The notes under the pieces were generated by a model, which saw only the letters and a list, made by a program, of their open reading frames with translations, did not search any database and was not told the DNA's origin. A program made the translations under genes and the position numbers. Source: Topomyia yanbarensis (Eukaryota; Arthropoda; Insecta; Diptera; Culicidae). From it: 64,000 bases of DNA. Of the stretch, positions 26,105 to 35,620 are shown in pieces. The stretch is taken from positions 212,586,546 through 212,650,545 of the forward strand of contig NC_080670.1 of NCBI RefSeq assembly GCF_030247195.1, given 5' to 3'. Positions within the stretch are counted from its first letter, which is position 1. Each line of letters opens with the position of its first letter.

Positions 26105-26480
26105 GGCAGAAAAGTCTCGGTATTACGGAATGACCGGGTACCCACATAAGGTAGAAAGCATTTGCAAGGCTAAGTTCTTCGATTTGAGTTCGACACGTGA
26201 TTACTAATTTCGATCTCGAATCTGCCAAACTAAGTGCTTTCAGGGCAGCCTGACTGTCAGAGCAAAAATAGCTTCTTTAACCGCAAATTCCCTTTTGAAG
26301 TGCTGATTGTACGCCACACAGAATCGCATATATTTCTGCTTGGAATACGGTCAGTATCTACCAAGCGAATGAGATTGGTTTAATCTCATTTGATGACAAT
26401 AGACACCAGCACCGGCTCGGCCCTCCAACAAAGCGCCGTCAGTATGATAAACAAATAAACAAAGTGCTTCTTGTTTCAGA
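26105..26480 (-). pseudogene. LOA-like LINE RNase H domain
   Basis: This is the 3' part of ORF2 of a minus-strand non-LTR retrotransposon; RNase H removes element RNA from the hybrid during insertion. Motifs in order: HTDGALLEGRAGAGVYC with the first catalytic Asp, then FQAEIYAIL with the catalytic Glu at 26334-26336, CSDSQAALKAL with the catalytic Asp at 26256-26258, and WVPGHS at about 26126-26143. So the D-E-D residues survive, but a frameshift between LGRY and the FQAE segment and a stop before SYFCSD inactivate the frame. Few LINE clades carry RNase H (LOA, I, R1 and related), which supports the LOA-like call. Confidence 0.85.
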
Positions 26481-26639
26481 AATACATGTAGTGGTTTTTT
26501 GTTCAAGAGTGACTCTAGAGCAGGTAGTAGGTGTTGTCGAGAACGCACCAGTCATCGCCATCAAGACCATCCTAGATGGTTTATCTTTGATTGGATTATC
26601 ATGACTTTTCCCTTCTGCCACCAAACTGCAGACACTCAG

Positions 26640-27030
26640 TTTCCTTATCTCTAATTGTCTTAACGTTGAGCACAGATGTCGGTTGCTAAGTATTGCGTGT
26701 ATCCAGTTCATGATATGTGCAGGTACTCCATGACCGCGTACTGCTTCCAAAATGGATTCGAAAGACACGTTGTCAGAAGCACCTTCAACAAATAAAGAAA
26801 CCTGTAGAAAACATTGTGTAACACGGTGGTAGTAGACTTCCCCCGCTGATATGCATGTTGCGTTGCATGCAGCGGGTGCTCGCCCAAGCTAACATCCTGA
26901 ATGTAGTGGTCGATTAAACGTTCCACTGATTTGAGAAGGAAGGAGGTCAGACTGATCGATTCAAAGCTCTTTGCCTCCTCATAAGAGACTTTTTGAGTCG
27001 AACAAGTTCGGTATTCCACCGAGGTGTTCC
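26640..27030 (-). pseudogene. LOA-like LINE reverse transcriptase N-terminal part
   Basis: Minus-strand RT fragment. A WNTELVRLKKSLMRR linker near 27019 leads into SISLTSFLLKSVERLIDHYI (RT motif 1/2 region) and HPLHATQHAYQRGKSTTTVL, then, after loss of part of motif A, SFESILEAVRGHGVPAHIMN and WIHAILSNRHLCSTLR (26768-26650). I find no YxDD catalytic palm between here and the RNase H domain, so that part is deleted. The copy is in order with endonuclease upstream and RNase H downstream on the same strand. Confidence 0.85.
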
Positions 27031-27345
27031 TCTAGAAGCGCGCATAACTCGAAGTGGACAAGCCTCTTAGTATGCTGCTACTATAAGTGAGCTTGTTTCA
27101 TCCACGACCTCATCACTTGGAGATTCAATCGTCGGAAGATACCATGAAACCTAGTTGCCAAGCAATCTTCGTAGTGGTCCCAGTTCGTAGATTTAGGATT
27201 ACGATATGTGACGATATCTAGCGAGACGTTTAAATGATCAAAGACGATGTACTTATGATCAGATAACGACGGTTTGGTACGAGCCAGTTTGCCACCTCAT
27301 GCGTAATACCGCCAGAGCAGAGAGTTACATCTAACACCTCTTCTC
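27031..27345 (-). pseudogene. LOA-like LINE endonuclease C-terminal part
   Basis: Reading the minus strand, VLDVTLCS (27314-27337) and, after one frameshift, SDHKYIVF with SDHKY at 27249-27263, are the C-terminal endonuclease motifs; His of SDH is the catalytic base. The linker RNPKSTNWDHYEDCLATR follows. The start of ORF2 and all of ORF1 are missing: homology ends near 27345-27400, where the unrelated dispersed repeat begins. Together with the RT and RNase H remnants this is one element of about 1.25 kb, truncated at its 5' end and deleted inside. Confidence 0.8.
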
Positions 27346-27409
27346 AGCCAGCTCGTGCAAATGTTGGGCGGTTTCCTGCATTAACTTCTTAAGTATTTAA
27401 TGAAGAGAC

Positions 27410-28090
27410 TTCCTGTTTTCAGCAAAGATATTCGTGAAAGCAATCTCCACAACTTCTCCAAAGACGATTAGCTCATTTCTTTTACCACAAAAAGTTTAGT
27501 TGAAACTCTCACTTATAGGAGGATTAACTACGAAAATCATAGTAGAAAATAACAAACCTTACTATTTTGATAAGTAGTCCGAAAATACTATTAACGTTAG
27601 CTCAGCCGTTTTCATCTTAAGAACCATTTGAAATACTTTATTTTTCAAAAATTGCCAAATTACTTTGAAAGTACACGAGATAAGCAATTATAATTGCCCT
27701 TTTTGATAATTAAAACCTTTTTACAGAACATACCGAACTTGTCAGAATTGGATTTGAAAAGAAATATTAATGAATTGGCCTTGAAAGGATCATCAACAAA
27801 CAAACAACAATAATGTTGAAGATATTAAAGATGAAGACTTCGTGTCTTCAGCAAAGTTGTTGGCAAAAGCTTCCTTTACAACTTTGCCGAAGACATAATT
27901 TTAATATATGCACTTGCAAGAAAGTTGGTAAATATATGTCACTTTTAGGGAGAATAATCATTAAAATAGCAACACCATATGAAAGGTCTTGTAATGTGCA
28001 TAAATTCCTTCCAAGACATCATTGACGCAAATTTAACGATTCAGGCGTAATTAATTGATCGCTAGATTTTGGCAAATAACCACTGGGAAG
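27410..28090 (+). repeat. Dispersed repeat, copy 2
   Basis: Second copy of the element at 23030-23790, same strand. It keeps the inverted repeat GTCTTCAGCAAAGTTGTTGG (about 27841-27860) against ACAACTTTGCCGAAGACAT (about 27877-27895). A diverged unit lies about 426 bases earlier. It abuts the truncated 5' end of the LOA-like LINE. Confidence 0.65.
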
Positions 28091-28353
28091 TAGTGTGATT
28101 TATGTTCATGATTTCTGGATTTTACTCACGATTTTCGTAATTTCTATTCACGTTATCATTATATTCTAGTCTAGAAATAGTGTAATGTTTTACGAACCAT
28201 ATCACGAACGCAGTTTTAGTTGTCTGTCCGGACATCATGTTGAACTTTATCAAATGACTAACGATGTTTGAGATCCTAACAGGTTTCATATATTTATTGC
28301 AGTCTTCCCAATTGAACATGGTACACAATGTTCGCTTTGGTTCTGTGCTTATA

Positions 28354-28640
28354 TCAAACCTACACTTCGTATACGAACTCAAACACGCTATTTCGTATTA
28401 AAACACGTGCGCATGTTCGCCTGCACAACCGAACCCCATGTACGTACACGGTGTGCGTACACATAGGTTCGTGGCACTAGTTTCTCTCTTTCTCACTCTC
28501 ATCATCACTAGCGTTGACTCTTTTTGCCGTGTGCGAATCGTTCTCGTGTACACACCCGGTGTACGTACACGGCTGTTTGAGCTAGAGTTTGCACATCGTT
28601 CGTTTGAGTTCGATGTTTGTTTGAGGTAGAACGCGTGCAC
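28354..28640. mobile_element. Foldback element with GTACGTACAC arms
   Basis: Inner arms at about 28436-28482 and 28527-28575 are imperfect inverted repeats (TGTACGTACACGGTGTGCGT against CGTGTACGTACACCGGGTGT on the opposite strand). Outer CGAACTCAAAC (about 28374) is matched by GTTTGAGTTCG (about 28602). The element is about 285 bp and MITE-like, without coding capacity. Target duplication not determined. Confidence 0.55.
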
Positions 28641-28878
28641 GAAATTTTGTACACAGGTACTAACTTATCGATGTTCGTGGAAAAGTCTGGTTTTCTTATA
28701 TCTGTTGCTCGCACCCTGTTACTAGTCGCTAGGAGGTGGACATAACTATATATTTTATGAACAAAACCTTAAATTTGGGAAATAGTTCACGTGAAAATTT
28801 TATGACCATGTGCAGAGTTGCACAAAATTGGATATGCTCTAAATATCACAAGCACTCAAGATAGATCGTTAATCATGT

Positions 28879-29100
28879 GCTAGGTATCATGAGCCAGTTC
28901 ACGAATCTATGCAAATGTACGAGCACGAATAGTCAGTTGTGATTATAATACTAAGAATCATGCACCAGTTCACGTTTCGATTATTATTTCATGATTTTGT
29001 GAACTATTTCACGAGCACGAGCTGTGAGTCGTGACTAATTCGCTAAGAATTATGACTCAGTACACGTACACATGAACAATATTTTATGATTTTGTGAAGA
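28879..29100. repeat. Diverged short tandem units (~70-90 bp)
   Basis: The phrase CTAAGAATCATGCACCAGTTCACG recurs in diverged form three times (short forms: CTAGGTATCATGAGCC at 28880, CTAAGAATCATGCACC at 28951, CTAAGAATTATGACTC at 29043). Each is followed by a CACGA-rich stretch and, in the last two, by ATTTTGTGAA. Confidence 0.5.
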
Positions 29101-29269
29101 TTCGCAGTTTGGCGCCCCTCTGATGTTTATTTTGGCTTTCCTTTTTTAGTTCGACTTTCGAACAATAAATTAGTGTGCACATGGAAATGGCACACGTTTC
29201 CACGACTTATTTTGTGACTTATCCTCACTAAGTTTAGAAAAAGCAGCTTTAAGCACTCTTCTATGACGG

Positions 29270-30312
29270 GGGAGGCCTATTTGGCATAAAGTCATTTGGC
29301 ATAAAGTCATTTGACATAAAGCCACTTGGCATAAAGGTCATTTAGCATAATCGATTAAAACAAAATTGAAGATAGATTGCCATTTGGCATAAGAACCATT
29401 TCGCATAATGCCCATTTGGCATAATGGCCAATTGGCATAATAGCCATTAAACCTAATTTCTCAGGTCTATTTGTTAACATGTAACCGAAATAATAGGATA
29501 CAAAATCGGTAATTTTCTGGTATGCAGTTTCCCGAATTACCGCTTATAGTACCAGTCGAGATTTTTCCCTCTTTCGAATTTAGACAGCAAACAAAAGTAA
29601 ACGTCAGAAAAACAAACATTCGGAAAGCAAGATACTGTATACCTCGAATTAGATTTCATATTGTATAAAAAGTAGTTAGGTTTAAAAATTGTAGCAATCC
29701 AAATATTCGTAAATGGAATGGTTAATACAATGTTTTTTTTCGCTCGTTCCCTCTAATTGATTTGACATGAGATCTGTAGTTTTAAACTAGCCTATCATTA
29801 GCAGATTACAATGTTGCATGACATTTCACAAATTTTTTAACTTTCATGCAAGATGACCAACATAGTTCTAAATGCAAATATTCTCAATGCACAAATTCCA
29901 TACGCACTTTAGTTTCCTATGTAATCAATCTGACATAGAAATATTCTTCGTCTCACTGAAGTTGATTCCTTCTTTCAAACATGAACAGTTCTTGGAATCG
30001 TACTTATTTCAGTGAATCAAAACGCCATGAACATTTGAACGGGTATTTTCATACTTTATGCCATATGGTTCTTATGCCAAACGGCCGTGATGCCAAACGG
30101 CCGTTATGCCAAACGAATTTTATGCCAAAAGACCATTATGTCAAACGACCGCAATAGCATTCAATATCCTGTACATTTTATGCCAAACGACCATTATGCC
30201 AAATGGCTATTATGCCAAATGGTCTACAATCTTTTTTTTCTTATCCCAAACGGGCATTATGCCAAACGACGTTATGCCAAATGACTTTATGCCAAACAGG
30301 TTAGCCCCCCCC
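29270..30312. mobile_element. ~1-kb foldback element built of TTTGGCATAA repeats
   Basis: The left block (29276-29455) holds about nine copies of a 16-base unit centred on TTTGGCATAA. The right block (30056-30302) holds about a dozen copies of its complement, TTATGCCAAA. The outer ends are G-rich on the left (GGGGGAGGCCTATTTGGCAT) and C-rich on the right, mirroring each other. The AT-rich centre (29456-30055) has no coding frame of note. This organisation, long inverted ends made of short direct repeats around a non-coding centre, is that of foldback transposons. Confidence 0.75.
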
Positions 30313-30659
30313 CTAAGACTTTCTCAGCATTCGCTGCGTTATCCACTGTAACTTAGGGGGTCAATCTCCCGCATCGACGTTCATGCCGTCATCGTTCTTG
30401 TTGATTTGCTGTTCTTACGAGTCACTATTCTGTATCCATCTTGTTCGGCGTTTGTTTCTTTGTTGGTTATGCTGATTTGTTGATTTGCAAGCATCACATA
30501 CAGTCGTTGTTGAGTGAGTGTATGTTACTTTCTGATCTGCAATTATCGGTTTAACAACAATAAGTTGGCTATTGCAGTAGATCAATTTACCAATTTTCAA
30601 ATTCAGAGCATGGTTTTCCGTGTTGTGGCAATGACAAGAGTTGCCACGTAGGGTTCTGG

Positions 30660-30725
30660 ACTACCGCGTCTGCATTCCCGCTCACAAAGTTGAGATCGAT
30701 GGTGTGGTCACCGATTCGAACACCT
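30660..30725 (-). repeat. Dispersed repeat fragment (IGDHTIDLNF family)
   Basis: The minus strand reads IGDHTIDLNFVSGNADAV without a stop. It is related to the pair at 21422-21815 and to 32129-32190. Probably a fragment of an unknown transposon ORF. Confidence 0.55.
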
Positions 30726-31075
30726 GTGGCTTTGATTTCAAGTCAGATTGGAGGAAACAGGTTTCGTCGGGCGCATTCTTAGCACACGAGCAATATCGTT
30801 GGAATTAACTTCCTTCAAGAATCTTCCTTAATAGAGACCACATCTCCAGCTAGCTGATTCCTCATTTATTAAAAATCACATAAAAAGATTTACAGGCAAT
30901 TGGGAATGGCGTCCCTTGCAGATGCCAGACTTATTATTTCCTCAGACAATGTGCCCAGAGGAGGAAATACACCGATGGAAAATTGTGCAACCACTTTATA
31001 TTCAATTTCGTAGTATATCTTTTATAAAGAAAGCAGCCTATTTTTTTCCTTTTTGACGATGTTCAATCAGCTAGG

Positions 31076-31343
31076 GATTACTGGGTAGGATAAGTTATGA
31101 AAATTTAGAACCATAGTACTCAAGTGAGAGCAAGTGGATGTGAAATATACATATCGGAAAACTAGTAGGGGCAGGGTCATTAGAAATAGGCACTTCTATC
31201 AGCAGAAGACAAAAGATTAGTTTACAAGATTTTGAGCCTGTTCCTAACGCCACTTCTAGTTTTCCGATCTGTATATTTCACATCGTTGCGCTCACCTGAG
31301 TACTATGGCTCTACATTTTCATAACTTTCCCTACCCAGTAATC
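31076..31343. mobile_element. 268-bp MITE with ~95-bp inverted arms
   Basis: The ends are GATTACTGGGTAGG (31076-31089) and its complement (31330-31343). Arms of about 95 bases match at most positions, including GTTATGAAAAT.TAGA.CCATAGTACTCA and GTGAAATATACA.ATCGGAAAACTAG-like runs. A related interior lies at 45085-45175. No target duplication could be fixed. Confidence 0.75.
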
Positions 31344-32128
31344 TAGAAGAAGGAGGGAGTGTAATTTTCAGACAATCTTTCAAAGACGAAATAGAAATTC
31401 ACTGCAGATTTGTCTGTAATATTATCATAGCAGTATTTGAAGATGCCGGACGGAACATTCTCTCGGGATACAGTTCGTACAGATCGATTTCCTGGGCAGA
31501 TAATTGATTGGGGAATTTAACCCAACTCCACATCATACAAAAATCCGAAGAATTTTCTTTGAATATGTGTTTCTTCACCACCGTTGTATACTTTTTCCAG
31601 GTGATTGGAAACTTGTAAAAAAAACCCCTTTGACCCTTCGTATTTGACTGTCGCTTATTTAATGTGATTTCCAGTCGAAAATCTTGAACTGTAGATTCGT
31701 AAATTATTTTTGTTATTTTCTAAGAAAATCGGTAAAATCCAGTCGTACAACGAGTAACGATAGATGAGCACATGTTTGCTTTGCTATCCCGTGACTCGAA
31801 TCTCAGTTTCTCATATAAATTTCAATTTCTTCCTTTGTATTTGTAGTTTTCACTTTACGTCGGACATATGACTTCTCCTGAAAAAGACTCAGTTGGTGGT
31901 AAAATTAATGTTGAACAAGATGCATCATCGAAAACTCCGACTTCCTGTTTAAAATCATACATACATTGAACACAGTCAGATCATATTTGAAGTTCTTTTT
32001 GCGGATCAAAGATCATCTACTGAGTAGCAAATATCTTAAAAGATTGCCCAGATAAGCTTAAAATTTGTGATATTTTGCCAAAAGCAAACAAATGACAATA
32101 CCGACGATAAGTATTTTAATATTTTAGG
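31344..32128. other. Unassigned AT-rich spacer
   Basis: No gene or repeat recognised between the 268-bp MITE and the next fragment of the IGDHTIDLNF repeat family. Confidence 0.55.
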
Positions 32129-32190
32129 GACTACCGCATCTGCATACCGGCTCACAAAGTTGAGATCGATGGCGTCGTCACCGTTTCGAG
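32129..32190 (-). repeat. Dispersed repeat fragment (IGDHTIDLNF family)
   Basis: The minus strand reads GDDAIDLNFVSRYADAVVP. About 50 of the first 60 bases match the copy at 30660-30725, including GCTCACAAAGTTGAGATCGA. The frame stays open as in the other copies. Downstream sequence (32.2-32.6 kb) may belong to the same unknown element but has no recognisable domain. Confidence 0.55.
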
Positions 32191-32687
32191 TTCTTCAGGC
32201 ATGGATCTAGTAATGCACGGGGTTGGCTGTTTGAGCGACTCCTTGCCCCAGTCAGTTAAATTGTTTTTTAAATGACAATCGCACAGGACGGGGCAACATT
32301 GTAACATTGGATGACCTTTACTGGAACTGCTTTGCCTATTTATGTCTTGTAGCGACAAGGTTCGTCTGTCTGTTCGGTTATCATTGCGCTCTCTTGACTC
32401 AAAAAGAGTTTGACTCTGACGATCCCCTCATGGAGACATCTGATTCCTTTCTTTTTCGGAGTTGTCCCACTGAAGCTGGGGAGCTGGTTTCACGGAAGGG
32501 CTCCCCATCCGAATCACTCACTACAATAGCAGACGAGACGGGAAATGTCACCCACTAAAACACTGGTTAAGGACAATTGCAGCGGGCCGTAAGTGTGATT
32601 GCGATATTGAATGTACGGTTCAGATGTGCTGCCGTAGGGACTTTACTATCACATGGGAATGAACGTTTATTCGAGAGACCACGTTAA

Positions 32688-33248
32688 CCCATTCATGCCC
32701 ATGTTGTTTGTGGACAACAACGTTTTTAAGCAGTTATAACTTTTGGTTTAGGCAAGAATTTCTCTCAAAAATAAGTAAGGCAAATAAATGTGACTATTAC
32801 TTTCATTCTAGCACTAACAGTTACAAGTAATAGCTCTGCAACTGAAGTTATTACAGTTAGTTTGATTGGATTCCGATGGAGCAGTGCTGCCAGGGATAGT
32901 TTGCGTTGACGACGAAAAATGAAATTTTGATCTATCTTTGTTATTTTGCAATATTACTAAAAACTCTTAAATTTAGACTATCTTCGACTATATTTTCCAC
33001 GTAATTGGACTCTGGGCGAATGACCTTAGAGCCACAAATAAACAAAAAAACAACAACAGCACGTAATTGGACTATTGTAAAAATTCCAGGAAAATTGCAT
33101 TAAGCATTAAAACTTGCGCAGCTTCTAGCACTGCGATGGAATCACCTATCTTTATGAAAAAAAAATCGAGTTTCTGGACCCCACCATTTTCAAGGAAAAA
33201 TAGTTTTGGACCCCTGAATGCACAAGAGAAAAATTAGGCATGAAAGGG
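32688..33248. mobile_element. 561-bp TTAA-flanked (piggyBac-like) MITE
   Basis: TTAA at 32684-32687 and 33249-33252 flank ends reading CCCATTCATGCCCATG and, reverse-complemented, CCCTTTCATGCCTAAT: terminal inverted repeats of about 14-16 bases. TTAA target sites and CCC-starting ends are features of the piggyBac superfamily. There is no transposase frame. It carries a later 48-base insertion at 33012-33059. Confidence 0.75.
33012..33059 (+). mobile_element. Nested SINE/LINE 3'-tail insertion with 14-bp target duplication
   Basis: A 48-base segment starts CTGGGCGAATGACCTTAGAG and ends in an A-rich tail. It is bracketed by CACGTAATTGGACT at 32998-33011 and again at 33060-33073, a perfect 14-base target duplication. 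GGCGAATGACC is shared with the 3' end of the SINE at 38434-38592. It is therefore a severely 5'-truncated retroposition that landed inside the TTAA-flanked MITE. Confidence 0.85.
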
Positions 33249-33252
33249 TTAA

Positions 33253-34300
33253 TCAAATCAGAAGTACTATAGCGTTCGCTAAATCATCGGGGCGTTTTTG
33301 TGTTTGCAGAATCTTGGGCATGGATGATAGCGATTGCATGTTTGTCTTTGTGTATTATTGCGAAGGGCTCGAGCGTTTGCAAGTTACCGTGTTCGTTTGT
33401 ATGTCACGAAATTACCGAGCTGTAAAATCAAAAATAAATGTGTGGAGAGCAGTTGCAGATATTTTACTGATACTTGATCAGGGCTCGATCAACGACAAAC
33501 CGGTTTTTGAGCTTAATGAAAATCGAATACCTTTCAACTTCTGTGTGGAAGTAAACAAGATGTTAAAGAATCTCATGATAGAAAAATGTCTCCAATTATC
33601 CAATTATAGAGCTATTTTAACATGCACACACGACACGAAGCTCAGCATGGTTTCAAAATAATTCTAAATAGTAACATCCATTTGCCTGTGACAACCAACT
33701 ATGCAGCAACGGTTCCAAGGATGAAATGAGCAACTGAATTTAATCAGTGTAAAAGGGCATAACGGAGAAAGGTTCTGTGGCTGAGCACGTGGTTATTTAT
33801 ATGCCTACCAGTACCACTATCAGATCGAATCTAATTCTACGGGTTGAGATTCTTTTTTTTTGTTGCCAAAGGTCGAGGATTCTTTTTAATGGAACACATT
33901 CCACCGTATGAAGAGATCAATATCGATTCTTGCTATCATACCGCGCACGGCGGACCTGGTACCTGGTGGTAGGAAAGATTCCCGTAATATTGATCCGCAA
34001 ACACTGGGTGACGTCATGCAGGAGGCTTCACTCAGAAGCAAACTGTTCCCGTATAAGAGCGGGTAATCTATTGACGTAATCTGACATTATTTCTTTGCTC
34101 ATCTGTTTATTGGTGCGTTTTTTTCCACTCATCGAAGTAGGCGCTGATAGTTGTCCTAAAAAAAATTCTTCTCCCCGAACCAACGGAACGCGCCATTCAA
34201 ATCCATACCTTGTTTCGCTATCTCTGCCAGGCAACACTGACCACCCCACTGGTCACTCACATTGCGTAAGCGAGCCACACTCTCCAGTCACTCAGCGAAT
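33253..34300. other. Unassigned spacer with one 147-codon frame
   Basis: A frame runs 33218-33661, but its start lies inside the MITE and it shows no recognisable domain, so I do not call it a gene. The rest, to 34.3 kb, is unassigned and becomes CG-richer towards the candidate promoter. Confidence 0.5.
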
Positions 34301-35620
34301 GCACGTGCAAAAGCTTCCACGTTTCACCCAGGAACGTACTAGCATATCGTGTGCAATATGAGTTCTTCGCGAGTGGCTTACGCGCAAGCTCCTATTTTTC
34401 GCATGTTCCACGTGACTCGGAGTGCGAAGCTTTCGATCGGCAGACAGGCACAGATAGTAGCAGTAGCTCAGTTTTGGCTTCGCTTTCTTTCGCGACCCGC
34501 CGCGGTTGGGCGGTTGTTGCTTGGCCCCAAGTCGGCCCTTGCGATCCGTATCCCAGTTCAGTTCGTTACAGGCTGTCGACGCGGTTATACAACTTCCGAC
34601 CGAGAACGGCCAACAGCAGGTTCTATCTGTGCCCCGTCTAACTGGTGTGAGTGAAGTTTCCGTTCGCGCGCGCATTTCGGACCACCGTGAGTCAGCGCTT
34701 ACTGGGATCCATAGCCGACGTTTGTGGGTGTTGTTTAGAGCTATTGTGCCAGAGCCTACCTTGATTCCGGGAAAGCTATCGGATTTCGCGATTATTTTGT
34801 TTGAATTATTAATCCGGAAGCGGGGTTAGTGTTCGCTAGGGGTGTGAGTGTGTGTCAGAGTAAGAGTAAGCGGGCGGACATAACAACAAGTACCCGGCTG
34901 TACGGTTGGTCTACCCCTACCACTCCAGACAGTGACCGCAGCATTACAGCAGCAGGAAAGTGGGTGAGAGGCGTGAGACAATCTGTCAATCAGTTTGAAG
35001 TGCAGCTCGGGGTAGTCGGAATTCGAAGTGGTGTGCCAACGGGGGACGACATTCCTGGAAAAAAAGTGTTTATCACTCTCGCTCTCGGCTGATAGTCGCA
35101 TGTAGTGCAAATAATTCATCCAGTGTGTGTTGTAACAACCTGCGGGTGGAGAATATCCTTCTTTCTTGTGTGGAAATTTCGCTCTCCCGACACAGGAACT
35201 AGCAACTTTGCGAGGCGGAAGAAGTGAACCGTCGTACGCTGTAATCGATTCCATCCATTTCGAGCCGTTTCGGGCGCGTGATAACGAGGAGGCAGCTACC
35301 GGAAGTCAACCAGAGGGAAGAACTGCAGTGGAAGTAGCGCACAGTAGCGGTAAGTGGAGCCGTGAAAAAAGTGTGGTGAAAAGTCTGAAATTGTGTTATA
35401 TAACTGAGCTTCGGCGGAAGTAGAAGAGAAAAGCTGAACAACAAGTGCTGGGAGAATCGAGTTCAGGTGTGCCTGACTGTCGCCCGAAGGGGACTATGCT
35501 TGGGGTAGGATTTTCCAGCGTACCGGAAGTGAACTGGATTTAAGGAGGTGTGCTGGTGGTTAAAGGACTGACATGGGAAATTAAGTGCTAATGAAGAAGA
35601 AGCGGTGTTTGAAGGTTAGT
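34300..35620 (+). promoter_or_regulatory. Candidate promoter and 5' untranslated exon(s) of a host gene
   Basis: This 1.3-kb stretch is distinctly CG-rich (CGCG, GCGCGCGC, CGTCGACG-like words), non-repetitive and lacks transposon signatures. An arthropod initiator-like TCAGTT is at 34558-34563, which would put a start near 34560. Downstream are several good splice donors: CACC/GTGAGT at 34687, AGCG/GTAAGT at 35350 and GAAG/GTTAGT at 35615. No long frame is maintained, as expected for a leader exon. If right, the gene lies on the + strand and its coding exons are outside the window or far downstream. The evidence is composition and short motifs only. Confidence 0.4.

Noticed and set aside
29276..30302. 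CRISPR-like array of short repeats
   Set aside because: Units are 16 bases, contiguous, variable and inverted between arms in a eukaryotic sequence; this is a foldback element.
33218..33661. 147-codon frame as a host gene
   Set aside because: The start lies within a MITE end, there is no known motif and composition matches the neighbourhood.
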